From Flavobacterium sp. (GTDB lineage Bacteria > Bacteroidota > Bacteroidia > Flavobacteriales > Flavobacteriaceae), in NCBI RefSeq assembly GCF_004295795.1, contig NZ_SEBR01000009.1:91177-155176 (forward strand): a stretch of 64,000 bases of DNA. Reading direction: 5' to 3'. Shown here piece by piece: positions 39,895 to 47,901 of the stretch. A program made the translations under genes and the position numbers. The first letter of the stretch is position 1, and each line of letters starts with the position of its first letter. The notes under the pieces were generated by a model that made no database searches, was not told where the DNA came from, and saw only the letters and a list, made by a program, of their open reading frames with translations.

Positions 39895-41013
39895 TTAACG
39901 AGCCTTGAGGTTATCAACAATTAATTTCGCGGTTTTTGCGCTCGCTCCGTCGCCTCCAAGCTTGTTTTCAAGTTCTTCGTAGTCGGAAAGGATTTTTTTG
40001 CGTGTATCCGAATCGAGCAATTTCCGAAGTTCCGAAACAAGATTTTTGGTATTCAGTTCGCCTTGGATCAATTCCTTGACAACTTCGCGATCCATAATAA
40101 GATTCACGAGAGAAATGAATTTCAGCGTGATCACGCGTTTTGCGATCTGGTACGAAATCCAGTTGCCGCGGTAACAAACCACTTCGGGCACTTTGAACAA
40201 AGCGGTTTCCAAAGTTGCAGTTCCCGATGTCACCAAAGCCGCAGACGAGATCGACAACAAGTCATAAGTCCGGTTTTGGACGAAATGCACGTTCCTGGTT
40301 TTCGTGAACTGTCGGTAAAAATCAGGTTCCTGTCCCGGCGCGCCTGCGATCACGAATTGATGATCGGGAAATTTCGGCACGACCGACAACATCACTTCCA
40401 GCATTTTCGAGATTTCCTGTTTCCGACTTCCCGGAAGCAGCGCAACCACGGGTTTTTCATCCATTTCAAATTCCTTTCGGAACGAACTTTCTTCCACTTT
40501 CGAACGTCCATGGATCGCGTCAATCAAAGGATGCCCAACAAATTCCACAGGAAATCCGTGCTTCTTTTCGTAAAAATCCTTCTCGAAAGGAAGAATCACA
40601 TACATTTCGTCGACATCGCTTTTTATGGCCTTGATGCGACTTTCCTTCCAAGCCCAAATTTGAGGCGAAATGTAGTAGAAGGTCTTGTAGCCAAGCGGTT
40701 TCGCCCATTTTGCGATCCGCATGTTGAAGCCCGGATAGTCGATGAAGATCAACGCATCGGGTTTGAAATTCTCAATGTCGTTTTTGCAGAAATCGATGTT
40801 CCCGAGAATGGTTTTGAGGTTCATCACAACTTCGGCAAAACCCATGAAAGCCAGCTCGCGATAGTGTTTCACCAAAGTTCCGCCAACGGCTTGCATCAAA
40901 TCGCCGCCCCAAAATCGAATGTCGGCACTTGGATCCTCGGCCAACAGATTTTTCATCAGGTTCGATCCGTGCAGATCGCCCGAAGCTTCGCCCGCAATGA
41001 TGTAATACTTCAT
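39895..41013 (-). CDS. lpxB: Lipid-A-disaccharide synthase
   Basis: A 372-residue GT19 glycosyltransferase that joins UDP-diacylglucosamine and lipid X to the tetra-acyl disaccharide of lipid A on the cytoplasmic side of the inner membrane. Signatures: the N-terminal YYIIAGEASGDLHGSNLM (3-20), FWGGDLMQAVGG (33-44), the central YYISPQIWAWKESR (about 116-129), the second-domain opening VALLPGSRKQEIS (about 192-204), and LVTSGTATLETAL near 260-272. Length is standard. It overlaps a small membrane-protein gene by 4 bases and belongs to a surE-orf-lpxB operon. Confidence 0.96.
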   Translation of the reverse strand: MKYYIIAGEASGDLHGSNLMKNLLAEDPSADIRFWGGDLMQAVGGTLVKHYRELAFMGFAEVVMNLKTILGNIDFCKNDIENFKPDALIFIDYPGFNMRIAKWAKPLGYKTFYYISPQIWAWKESRIKAIKSDVDEMYVILPFEKDFYEKKHGFPVEFVGHPLIDAIHGRSKVEESSFRKEFEMDEKPVVALLPGSRKQEISKMLEVMLSVVPKFPDHQFVIAGAPGQEPDFYRQFTKTRNVHFVQNRTYDLLSISSAALVTSGTATLETALFKVPEVVCYRGNWISYQIAKRVITLKFISLVNLIMDREVVKELIQGELNTKNLVSELRKLLDSDTRKKILSDYEELENKLGGDGASAKTAKLIVDNLKAR

Positions 41014-41291
41014 ATATAATAAAGGATTATCGTGAAAAATGTGATCACGAACATCGACAAAAGTACACCTTTTGCCATAACGTCTTTTTTGAATTTGAGC
41101 AACAGAAAGAAAATCCCGAGGTTCACGATCGCGCCAATCGACAAAACTTTCGGGAGTTGCCCTGATTGTTTGATGATGAAAATGCCGTCGGTCAAGGTGT
41201 AAGGCGTGAAAAGCGTCACGAACAGGAAACTTCCGGCGAGCATTCCCGTAATTCCGATAAGAAAGCCCAAAACGACATCGGTTCTATCCAT
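41010..41291 (-). CDS. Small membrane protein between surE and lpxB
   Basis: A 93-residue protein with three hydrophobic segments (about 7-28, 47-66 and 72-91), probably a three-helix inner-membrane protein with little else exposed. I recognise no named family. It overlaps surE by 8 bases and lpxB by 4, so all three are translated from one message. Flavobacterial surE-lpxB clusters often carry such a gene between them. A role in lipid A or envelope work is inferred only from position. Confidence 0.75.
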   Translation of the reverse strand: MDRTDVVLGFLIGITGMLAGSFLFVTLFTPYTLTDGIFIIKQSGQLPKVLSIGAIVNLGIFFLLLKFKKDVMAKGVLLSMFVITFFTIILYYI

Positions 41292-42054
41292 CGAGTTTCC
41301 AGGTGTTGAGTTGTTGCATGGCGTGGTGCGCGGTCAGATCGAATTGCACCGGAACGACCGAAACGTATCCGTTCGAAAGCGCCCATTCATCTGTATCTTG
41401 TCCGTTGTCGAGGTTCACGAATTTTCCCGTAAGCCAGTAATAGTCGCGTCCGTGAGGCGATTTGCGCTTGTCGAATTCCTCGACCCACATCGCTTTTGCC
41501 TGACGACAGACTTTGACGCCTTTGAACGATTTTTCCCTCGGGAAATTCACGTTCAGGATTACGCCTTCGGGCAAACCGTTTTCCAAAACCTGTTTGGCGA
41601 TGCGCTTCACGTGAGGTTTCACGACCTCGAAATCGGCGTTCCAGTCAAAGTCCGACAACGAAAATCCGATCGATGGAATGCCTTCGATTCCGGCCTCGAC
41701 CGCCGCACTCATCGTTCCCGAATAAATCACATTGATCGACGAATTCGAGCCGTGGTTGATGCCCGAAACACACAAATCCGGTTTGCCTTTGATGATTTCG
41801 TTTACCGCGAATTTCACGCAGTCGACAGGCGTTCCGGAGCAACTGTATTCGTCGAAAGCCGCGTCAGGCTTGGAAATCTTGTTCAGATACAAAGTGTTGT
41901 TGATCGTGATCGCGTGTCCGGTTCCAGACTGCGGACTGTCGGGCGCAACCACGATAATGTCGCCAATTTCCAGCATCACGTCGATAAGCGCGCGAATTCC
42001 AGGAGCCGTTATTCCGTCGTCGTTCGTAATTAAAATCAGAGGTCTTTTTTTCAT
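41284..42054 (-). CDS. surE: 5'/3'-nucleotidase SurE
   Basis: A 256-residue metal-dependent phosphatase acting on nucleoside monophosphates. The start at 42054 gives the canonical N terminus PLILITNDDGITAPGIRAL (5-23) with the metal-binding Asp-Asp pair. VVAPDSPQSGTGHAITI (about 35-51) and VSGINHGSNSSINVIYSGTMSAAVEA (about 96-121) are the other conserved loops. The in-frame region upstream to 42114 translates an intergenic repeat and is excluded. First gene of the surE-orf-lpxB operon. Confidence 0.96.
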   Translation of the reverse strand: MKKRPLILITNDDGITAPGIRALIDVMLEIGDIIVVAPDSPQSGTGHAITINNTLYLNKISKPDAAFDEYSCSGTPVDCVKFAVNEIIKGKPDLCVSGINHGSNSSINVIYSGTMSAAVEAGIEGIPSIGFSLSDFDWNADFEVVKPHVKRIAKQVLENGLPEGVILNVNFPREKSFKGVKVCRQAKAMWVEEFDKRKSPHGRDYYWLTGKFVNLDNGQDTDEWALSNGYVSVVPVQFDLTAHHAMQQLNTWKLDG

Positions 42055-42075
42055 TTTTCTAGTTGTCGTCCAAAG

Positions 42076-42096
42076 CAAATTGGAATTTGGAATTTG
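42076..42096. repeat. TTGGAATTTGGAATTTG-type repeat upstream of surE
   Basis: CAAATTGGAATTTGGAATTTG, preceded by GTCGTCCAAAG. The same AT-rich sequence with GTTCCGAAG-like flank recurs near 58077-58235 and 61486-61643. It lies 22 bases before the surE ATG on the other strand, so it would be part of the surE promoter or leader. Confidence 0.6.
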
Positions 42097-42114
42097 TTTT
42101 TTTATCAGCAGCAT

Positions 42115-42257
42115 TTTCCGGCTTCCACGATTAGCTTCCTTGCCAAAAGCAGCTTTTGTAAAGCCTTGAACGAGCTTCCTTTAGTCGCTGTTCAAGACTG
42201 ACAAAATCTAGCGTTTGTCTGCAAAAGGCTAATTCGTTTAATCCAGGCTAAGGCATC
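42115..42257 (+). repeat. REP-like intergenic repeat, copy B (GAGCTTCCTnnGGTCGCT family)
   Basis: The core GAGCTTCCTTTAGTCGCT (42172-42189) and the tail TCTGCAAAAGGCTA (42219-42232) match 63432-63449 and 63478-63491; the head TTTTCCGGCTTCC...TTAGC pairs loosely with GGCTAA. It occupies the gap between divergent surE and the tail-specific protease; I see no gene there. Confidence 0.7.
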
Positions 42258-42349
42258 GGTAACAAAATCGAAAACCTTGCTACTAATCGGCGAAAGCGAA
42301 GGTAAAAATACGCTTTCAGGCTGACGAATCAAATTGGCCACGTTTAACA

Positions 42350-42388
42350 AAAAATTATGCGGAACCCACTATTTACGGCATAATTTTT
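42350..42388 (+). promoter_or_regulatory. 11-bp inverted repeat upstream of the tail-specific protease gene
   Basis: AAAAATTATGC (42350-42360) and GCATAATTTTT (42378-42388) are perfect inverted arms around 17 nt. A possible -7 box TAACTTGG (42392-42399, one mismatch) follows, and the ATG lies 18 bases after that. The position over the -33 region suggests an operator. Confidence 0.45.
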
Positions 42389-42416
42389 CCATAACTTGGC
42401 CGTTTTAAGAACCCAA

Positions 42417-44657
42417 ATGAATGCTATTGTGCGATTTATGAAAAGGAATTATAAAGTAATGCTAGTGGTCGCGGTACTCGCGGCGGCATTGTGGAGTTTT
42501 ATGCCAAAAAAGGCAGATTCGGGCGATCCGGAGAAAGACAAAGCGCTTCTCGAATTGCTGCAATTCGTCATTGAACGCGGTCATTATGATCCGGCGAATC
42601 TTGACGACAATTTCTCCAAGGGAATCTATAAGGATTACATCACGGCACTCGATCCGTCGAAGCGCTTTTTCCTGCAATCCGATATCGACGAATTCTCGAA
42701 ATACGAAACCCAGCTGGACGACCAGATCAAGAACAAAGACCTGGCGTTCTTCAACTTGACCTATGAGCGTTTGTTGCAACGTATCAAGGAAAGCAAGTCT
42801 TACTACAAAGATATTCTTGACAAACCGTTCGACTACACGGCAGAAGAATCGTTCAACACAGACAACGAGAAATTGCCATACGCCAAAACCACAGCCGAAC
42901 TCAAGGAAAAATGGAGAAAGCAAGTGAAATTGTCGACGCTTTCGTCTTTGGCAGACAAACTCGATTTGCAGGAAGGCAAAACCACGTCCCAAAAACCATC
43001 TGCAACTTTGGACGAAGACAGTCAGGAAGCGGCCCAAAAAGTACTCGAGCAAAAGAAAAAAGAAGAAGTCAAGATCGAGAAGAAGTCTTACGCGACACTT
43101 GAGAAAGAAACGCGTGAAACGGCTTTGAAATCGTTGAACGAATACTTCAGTTTCATCGATGATCTGAACCGCGAAGATTGGTTTTCGGTTTACATCAACT
43201 CGATCGCTTCGAGATTCGATCCCCACACTTCGTATTTTGCTCCAGAAGAAAAAGAGCGTTTCGACGTAAGCATGTCAGGAAAACTCGAAGGAATCGGGGC
43301 GCGTCTGCAAAAGAAAAACGACTACACGGAAATTTCCGAATTGATTTCGGGCGGACCGGCTTGGAGAGACAAACAACTTGAACCGGGCGACGTGATCCTG
43401 AAAGTTGCACAAGGCAACAAAGAAGCTGTCGATGTCGTAGGAATGCGTTTGGACGACGTAGTCAAGAAAATCAAAGGTCCGAAAGGAACAGAGGTGCGTC
43501 TGTCGGTCAAAAAATCTGACGGAACGATGAAGGTGATCTCGTTGATCCGCGACGAAGTGGAAATCGAGGAAACATACGCCAAATCGACAATTATCGAGAA
43601 AAACGGTTTGAAATACGGAATGATTTACCTGCCGAAATTTTACATCGACTTCGACAACGCCAATGCCCGTGACGCCGGAAAAGACATCGCTTTGGAAGTA
43701 GAGCGTCTGAAAAAGGAAAACGTAGCCGGGATCATTCTTGACGTTCGCGACAACGGAGGCGGTTCACTAAAAACCGTGGTCGATATTGCCGGTTTGTTCA
43801 TCGAGCAAGGTCCGATCGTGCAGGTGAAATCTTCCGGTAAAAAGAAAGAAGTCCTGTATGACAAAGATCCGAAAGTCGAATATGACGGACCGCTTGTTAT
43901 CATGGTCAACAGTTTTTCTGCATCGGCTTCCGAAATTTTGGCCGCCGCGATCCAGGATTACAAACGCGGCGTGATCATCGGAAGCAAACAGACTTACGGA
44001 AAAGGAACAGTCCAAAATATATTCGACCTGAACCAATTCGTGAGAAACAGCGAATTCGGAGATTTGGGCGCGCTAAAAACGACAACCCAAAAGTTCTACA
44101 GAATCAACGGCGGTTCGACCCAACTTGAAGGTGTTGCGTCAGACGTCGCCATGCCAGACCGTTATTCTTACGTGAAAATGGGCGAGCGCGATATCGACAA
44201 CGCCATGCCTTGGGACAAAATCGATCCGGCCGATTATAAGACCTGGAACAAGCAAACGAATTACGCCCAGGCGATCGAAAGCAGCAAAAAACGTATTGCG
44301 GCAAACGAGCAATTCAAGCTTATTGACGAAAACGCGAAATGGATCAACGACAGAAGCGAGGAAACGGTTTACAGCCTCAAACTCGATAAATTCCGCTCTG
44401 AGCAATCGGCTTTGGAAGAAAAGTCGAAGAAATACAAAGCGCTTTCTACCTATCACAACAACTTGAATTTTACGTCGCTTCCGTACGAAAAGGCACAGAT
44501 CGATAAAGACGAATTGTTGCTCGAAAAACGCAAAAGATGGCACGAACAACTCGGCAAGGACATTTATGTGGACGAAGCCGTGAAAGTGCTCGACGATTTG
44601 CAGCCGAAATCAAAGGGCGCGGTCGCCGTCAAAAAAGACAAATCAATCAAATCCTGA
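42417..44657 (+). CDS. Carboxy-terminal (tail-specific) processing protease, S41A
   Basis: A 746-residue membrane-anchored Tsp/Prc-type protease that trims or degrades periplasmic proteins from the C terminus. One transmembrane helix (about 12-30, VMLVVAVLAAALWSF) anchors it. The long Tsp N-terminal domain spans about 35-280. A PDZ domain (about 290-375) starts with the SGKLEGIGARLQKK segment. The S41 core has VNSFSASASEILAAAIQD with catalytic Ser501 and YGKGTVQN with the general-base Lys. A DUF3340-like C-terminal domain follows to the end. ATG 42417 is preferred; ATG 42438 would also keep the helix. Confidence 0.93.
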   Translation: MNAIVRFMKRNYKVMLVVAVLAAALWSFMPKKADSGDPEKDKALLELLQFVIERGHYDPANLDDNFSKGIYKDYITALDPSKRFFLQSDIDEFSKYETQLDDQIKNKDLAFFNLTYERLLQRIKESKSYYKDILDKPFDYTAEESFNTDNEKLPYAKTTAELKEKWRKQVKLSTLSSLADKLDLQEGKTTSQKPSATLDEDSQEAAQKVLEQKKKEEVKIEKKSYATLEKETRETALKSLNEYFSFIDDLNREDWFSVYINSIASRFDPHTSYFAPEEKERFDVSMSGKLEGIGARLQKKNDYTEISELISGGPAWRDKQLEPGDVILKVAQGNKEAVDVVGMRLDDVVKKIKGPKGTEVRLSVKKSDGTMKVISLIRDEVEIEETYAKSTIIEKNGLKYGMIYLPKFYIDFDNANARDAGKDIALEVERLKKENVAGIILDVRDNGGGSLKTVVDIAGLFIEQGPIVQVKSSGKKKEVLYDKDPKVEYDGPLVIMVNSFSASASEILAAAIQDYKRGVIIGSKQTYGKGTVQNIFDLNQFVRNSEFGDLGALKTTTQKFYRINGGSTQLEGVASDVAMPDRYSYVKMGERDIDNAMPWDKIDPADYKTWNKQTNYAQAIESSKKRIAANEQFKLIDENAKWINDRSEETVYSLKLDKFRSEQSALEEKSKKYKALSTYHNNLNFTSLPYEKAQIDKDELLLEKRKRWHEQLGKDIYVDEAVKVLDDLQPKSKGAVAVKKDKSIKS

Positions 44658-44680
44658 TAGATTTTAGGAATTTCCCAAAT

Positions 44681-44718
44681 AAAGGCCTCGATTTTTTCGG
44701 GGCTTTCTTTTTTTTAAC
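44681..44718 (+). terminator. Rho-independent terminator after the tail-specific protease
   Basis: AAAGGCCTCGA and TCGGGGCTTT form a G-C rich stem with one G-T pair and a T-rich loop, followed by CTTTTTTTTT. Confidence 0.8.
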
Positions 44719-44763
44719 AAGCGAAAACGGTTTCGACGAATTACCATTTTTTTAAGGCCTAAA

Positions 44764-44796
44764 TTGCCTTCCGCTGTTCCAAAAAAAATAAATTTG
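44764..44796 (+). promoter_or_regulatory. Promoter of the arginine operon
   Basis: TTG (44764-44766), 22 nt, TAAATTTG (44789-44796): an exact match to the Bacteroidota consensus. The leader-peptide ATG begins 5 bases after the -7 box, so the message should start at or beside that codon. Confidence 0.75.
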
Positions 44797-44801
44797 CGAC
44801 C

Positions 44802-44873
44802 ATGAATACAACGAGACACAATCACATCGCCATCACTCAAGAGCGACGAAGACCGGGAACTGCCAACAGGTAA
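44802..44873 (+). CDS. Arginine leader peptide (23 residues, five Arg)
   Basis: A short ORF, MNTTRHNHIAITQERRRPGTANR when joined from its parts: residues 1-13 MNTTRHNHIAITQ, then ERRRPGTANR. Arg codons sit at positions 5, 15, 16, 17 and 23 and include three in a row (44844-44852), using CGA, CGA and AGA, and the final AGG. It starts at the predicted transcription start and lies directly before the arginine biosynthesis operon, followed by mutually exclusive hairpins and a terminator. This is the layout of an amino-acid attenuator, in which a ribosome stalled by lack of charged tRNA-Arg would allow read-through. The role is inferred; it has not been tested here. Confidence 0.7.
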   Translation: MNTTRHNHIAITQERRRPGTANR

Positions 44874-45007
44874 GTTCCAACCATTCGATTTTGTGTAACC
44901 TTATTGTATTTGAACGTGACCACTTCCATTTCTTTTTTTGCTACCGATAGCCGTTGGGCTTCGTTGTGCATCGCCCGATTTTTCTCGACGCGACGACCGT
45001 AAGGTCG
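44856..45007 (+). promoter_or_regulatory. Attenuator-like hairpin region of the arginine operon
   Basis: Three structures. (1) GGAACT (44856-44861) pairs with AGTTCC (44873-44878), spanning the leader stop; a ribosome held at the triple Arg codons would block it. (2) A terminator-like stem GTTGGGC (44953-44959) with GCCCGAT (44973-44979), 13-nt loop, followed by TTTTT. (3) CCAAC (44877-44881), freed when (1) is disrupted, can pair with GTTGG (44953-44957) and so break (2). Further on, CGACC-GTAA-GGTCG (44994-45007) is a stable GNRA hairpin. The argA-like gene begins at 45083. Confidence 0.6.
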
Positions 45008-45082
45008 CTATCTCTCCTGGAGCCGATCCGTTCGGTTCACGTCTCGACATTCTAGAAAAATCACACAACAAAAACTACGACA

Positions 45083-45733
45083 ATGGGTATTTCCATCCTG
45101 ATTGCCCGTGATGCGCATTTTGGTTTTGCCGACGAAATCTGTGAAACCATGTATCAATCGGCATTGCAGCGCGGTACCGGAATCGCCAAACGCACACCCG
45201 AATACATTCGCAACAAAATGGCCAACGCCGATGCGGTAATCGCGCTTGACGGCGACCGTTTCGCCGGATTCTGTTATATCGAAAGCTGGCAACACGGCAA
45301 ATTCGTTGCCAATTCGGGATTGATCGTGCATCCGGACTTTCGCCACTTGGGACTCGCCAAGCAAATCAAATCCCGTGTTTTCGAATATTCCCAGGAGAAA
45401 TATCCTGGCGCAAAAATATTTGGGATAACAACAGGTTTGGCAGTGATGAAGATCAATTCCGAACTTGGTTACAAACCGGTTCCGTTCTCAGAACTGACCG
45501 ACGATCCAAGTTTCTGGAAAGGCTGTTCGGGTTGCACCAATTTCGACATCCTGCAACGCAAGGACTACAAAATGTGCCTTTGCACGGGAATGTTGTACGA
45601 TCCCGCAACCGACAAAAACAAAGAAAAATACACGTTCAATCAAAAGGTGCTTTCGCGTTTGAAAAGCATCAAGCAGGCGCTTTTCCTCAAAAAAGAGAAA
45701 CCAAAGGAACAACCTAAAAAAGCAATGACATGA
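45083..45733 (+). CDS. GNAT N-acyltransferase of the arginine operon (first step candidate)
   Basis: A 216-residue GCN5-related acyltransferase heading the arginine operon. The acetyl-CoA fold is visible: ARDAHFGFADEICETMYQSA opening, the strand FAGFCYIESWQHGKFVANSGLIV, and the pantetheine loop HPDFRHLGLAKQIKSRVF (about 76-93). In Bacteroidota clusters a gene of this type supplies the N-acylation of glutamate. A distinctive FWKGCSGCTNFDIL...YKMCLCTGMLYDP segment has two close Cys pairs that might bind a metal. The stop overlaps argG by 4 bases (ATGA). The acyl group (acetyl or succinyl) cannot be decided from this gene alone. Confidence 0.85.
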   Translation: MGISILIARDAHFGFADEICETMYQSALQRGTGIAKRTPEYIRNKMANADAVIALDGDRFAGFCYIESWQHGKFVANSGLIVHPDFRHLGLAKQIKSRVFEYSQEKYPGAKIFGITTGLAVMKINSELGYKPVPFSELTDDPSFWKGCSGCTNFDILQRKDYKMCLCTGMLYDPATDKNKEKYTFNQKVLSRLKSIKQALFLKKEKPKEQPKKAMT

Positions 45734-46929
45734 CAACGATAAAAAAAGTCGTTCTCGCTTACAGCGGCGGGCTCGACACCTCATTTTGCCTCAAATATCT
45801 CCAGCGACAAGGCTACGAAGTCCACACGATTCTGATAAACACGGGCGGATTTTCACCTGACGAACTTTCGTCCATAGAAAAGCGCGCCTACGAACTCGGC
45901 TCAAAAGCGCACGTGAATGCTGACATCGTCGACAAATACTACGAAAAAGCCATCAAATTTCTCGTATTCGGAAACGTCTTGAAAAACAACACTTATCCTC
46001 TTTCCGTTTCGGCCGAAAGAGTTTTCCAGGCTATGGAAGCGATCCATTACGCCAAGACGATCGGCGCTTTTGCAATCGCTCACGGCAGCACTGGCGCGGG
46101 AAATGACCAAATTCGTTTCGATCTGATTTTCCGAACCATCGCTCCCGAAATCGAAATCATCACGCCAATCCGCGATTTGAAATTGAGCCGGCAAGCGGAA
46201 GTGGAATGGCTACAAAACGAAGGCGTCGACTATTCTTGGGAAAAGGCGCAGTACTCGATCAACAAAGGCATTTGGGGAACGTCCGTTGGCGGAAAAGAAA
46301 CGTTGACCTCAAATTTGCCGTTGCCCGAATCGGCATTTCCATCGCAAATCACGAATTCAGGACCTACCAAAGTTTCGCTGCATTTTGAAAAAGGAGAACT
46401 CGTAGGAATTGACGACCAATTCTCAAAGCCCACCGACAACATCTCGAAACTCGAAGAACTTGCATCGGCTTACGGAATCGGGCGCGACATCCACGTCGGT
46501 GACACGATAATCGGCATCAAAGGAAGAGTCGGATTCGAAGCTGCCGCGCCACTTGTGATTATCAAAGCGCACCATCTTTTGGAAAAACACGTGCTTACGA
46601 AATGGCAGCAATATTGGAAAGAACAGCTCGGAAATTGGTACGGAATGCTGTTTCACGAAGGCCAGTATCTCGATCCGGTAATGCGAAACATCGAAACTTT
46701 TTTGGCCGACACGCAAGCGAACGTCACCGGAAAAGTGGTCGTGACCTTGCGTCCGTATCATTTTTCGCTTGAAGGAATCGAGTCCGAACACGATCTCATG
46801 AACACGCAATTTGGCCAATACGGAGAAATGAACAACGCGTGGACGGCCGAAGATGCCAAAGGTTTCATCAAAATCTTGGGCAATCCGCAGGCGATTTATT
46901 CACAGGTAAATGCTCAGCAATATGTTTAG
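45730..46929 (+). CDS. argG: Argininosuccinate synthase
   Basis: A 399-residue ligase that joins citrulline and aspartate at the expense of ATP. The ATP pyrophosphatase P-loop is VVLAYSGGLDTSFCLKYL (8-25). IAHGSTGAGNDQIRFD (about 114-129) is the second synthase signature. The C-terminal synthetase/multimerisation region has EGQYLDPVMRNIETFL and VVTLRPYHFSLEGIES. Length is normal. It overlaps the GNAT gene by 4 bases and argC by 8 bases. Confidence 0.97.
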   Translation: MTTIKKVVLAYSGGLDTSFCLKYLQRQGYEVHTILINTGGFSPDELSSIEKRAYELGSKAHVNADIVDKYYEKAIKFLVFGNVLKNNTYPLSVSAERVFQAMEAIHYAKTIGAFAIAHGSTGAGNDQIRFDLIFRTIAPEIEIITPIRDLKLSRQAEVEWLQNEGVDYSWEKAQYSINKGIWGTSVGGKETLTSNLPLPESAFPSQITNSGPTKVSLHFEKGELVGIDDQFSKPTDNISKLEELASAYGIGRDIHVGDTIIGIKGRVGFEAAAPLVIIKAHHLLEKHVLTKWQQYWKEQLGNWYGMLFHEGQYLDPVMRNIETFLADTQANVTGKVVVTLRPYHFSLEGIESEHDLMNTQFGQYGEMNNAWTAEDAKGFIKILGNPQAIYSQVNAQQYV

Positions 46930-47899
46930 CGTCGGAATTATCGGAGCTTCGGGCTACACCGGCGGCGAACTGTTGCGTTTGCTCGTGAACCATCAGAATG
47001 TCAAGGTCGATTTTGCGTATTCAACCACTTTTTTTGGCAAGTCGATCTCGTCCGTTCATCAGGATTTGATCGCAGAAGATTTGCCCGATTTTACAAACGA
47101 AGTCAATCCCGAAGTCGACGTCGTTTTCCTCTGCCTCGGACACGGAAAATCAAGGGAATTTCTAGCGAAAAACACTTTTTCCGACAAAACGAAAATAATC
47201 GATCTCGGAAATGATTTCCGCCTGACGGACGATGCGAATTTCAACACAAATTCCTTTGTTTACGGTTTGCCCGAATGGAATCGGACACAGATTAAAGACG
47301 CGAAGTTCGTGGCGAATCCGGGCTGTTTTGCCACCGCGATTCAGCTAGCACTTTTGCCTTTGGCACAAAACGGATGGCTCAAAAACGATGTTCACGTAAA
47401 CGCAACCACAGGAAGTACGGGCGCCGGCGTGAGTTTATCCGAAACTTCGCATCATCCTTATCGAAACGGGAATATGTCGCATTACAAGGCATTCTCGCAT
47501 CAACATTTGGGTGAAATCAATCAAACGCTTTCGCAGATCTCGGCTGCCAAATCGGGAGAAATCCTGTTCATACCGAATCGCGGCGATTTCACGCGAGGCA
47601 TTTTCGCGACACTTTACACGAAGCTCGATGTCGCTTTCGCGGATATTTTCCAGGCATACGAAAATTACTATAAATCAGAACCTTTCGTCAACGTCACGAC
47701 CGACAGCATCAGCCTGAAATCGGTGATCCAGACGAACAAATGCCTGATTTCAATCGAACAAAAAGGCGATTATATCTTGCTGACTTCCGTGATCGACAAT
47801 CTTGTAAAAGGCGCGTCCGGACAAGCGATCCAGAACATGAACCTGATGTTGAACCTCGAAGAAACCACAGGACTTCGCCTAAAAGCAGCCGCATTTTGA
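46922..47899 (+). CDS. argC: N-acyl-gamma-glutamyl-phosphate reductase
   Basis: A 325-residue NADPH-dependent reductase of the third step of arginine synthesis. The Rossmann opening SVGIIGASGYTGGELLRLL (3-21) and the catalytic-Cys motif KFVANPGCFATAIQLALLPL (about 126-145) are unmistakable. HHPYRNGNMSHYKAFSHQH (about 179-197) supplies the conserved His. The start at 46922 is chosen because it gives the standard N terminus and overlaps argG by 8 bases; a codon at 46910 would lie further inside argG. argD follows after 2 bases. Confidence 0.96.
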   Translation: MFSVGIIGASGYTGGELLRLLVNHQNVKVDFAYSTTFFGKSISSVHQDLIAEDLPDFTNEVNPEVDVVFLCLGHGKSREFLAKNTFSDKTKIIDLGNDFRLTDDANFNTNSFVYGLPEWNRTQIKDAKFVANPGCFATAIQLALLPLAQNGWLKNDVHVNATTGSTGAGVSLSETSHHPYRNGNMSHYKAFSHQHLGEINQTLSQISAAKSGEILFIPNRGDFTRGIFATLYTKLDVAFADIFQAYENYYKSEPFVNVTTDSISLKSVIQTNKCLISIEQKGDYILLTSVIDNLVKGASGQAIQNMNLMLNLEETTGLRLKAAAF

Positions 47900-47901
47900 C
47901 C

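Noticed and set aside
44985..45060. T-box or known riboswitch upstream of the arginine operon
   Set aside because: No T-box sequence or specifier arrangement is visible; the Arg-rich leader ORF explains the structure better.
47740..47901. N-terminal extension of argD back to 47740
   Set aside because: It runs through the 3' end of argC in another frame; the ATG at 47902 gives the standard aminotransferase N terminus two bases after the argC stop.
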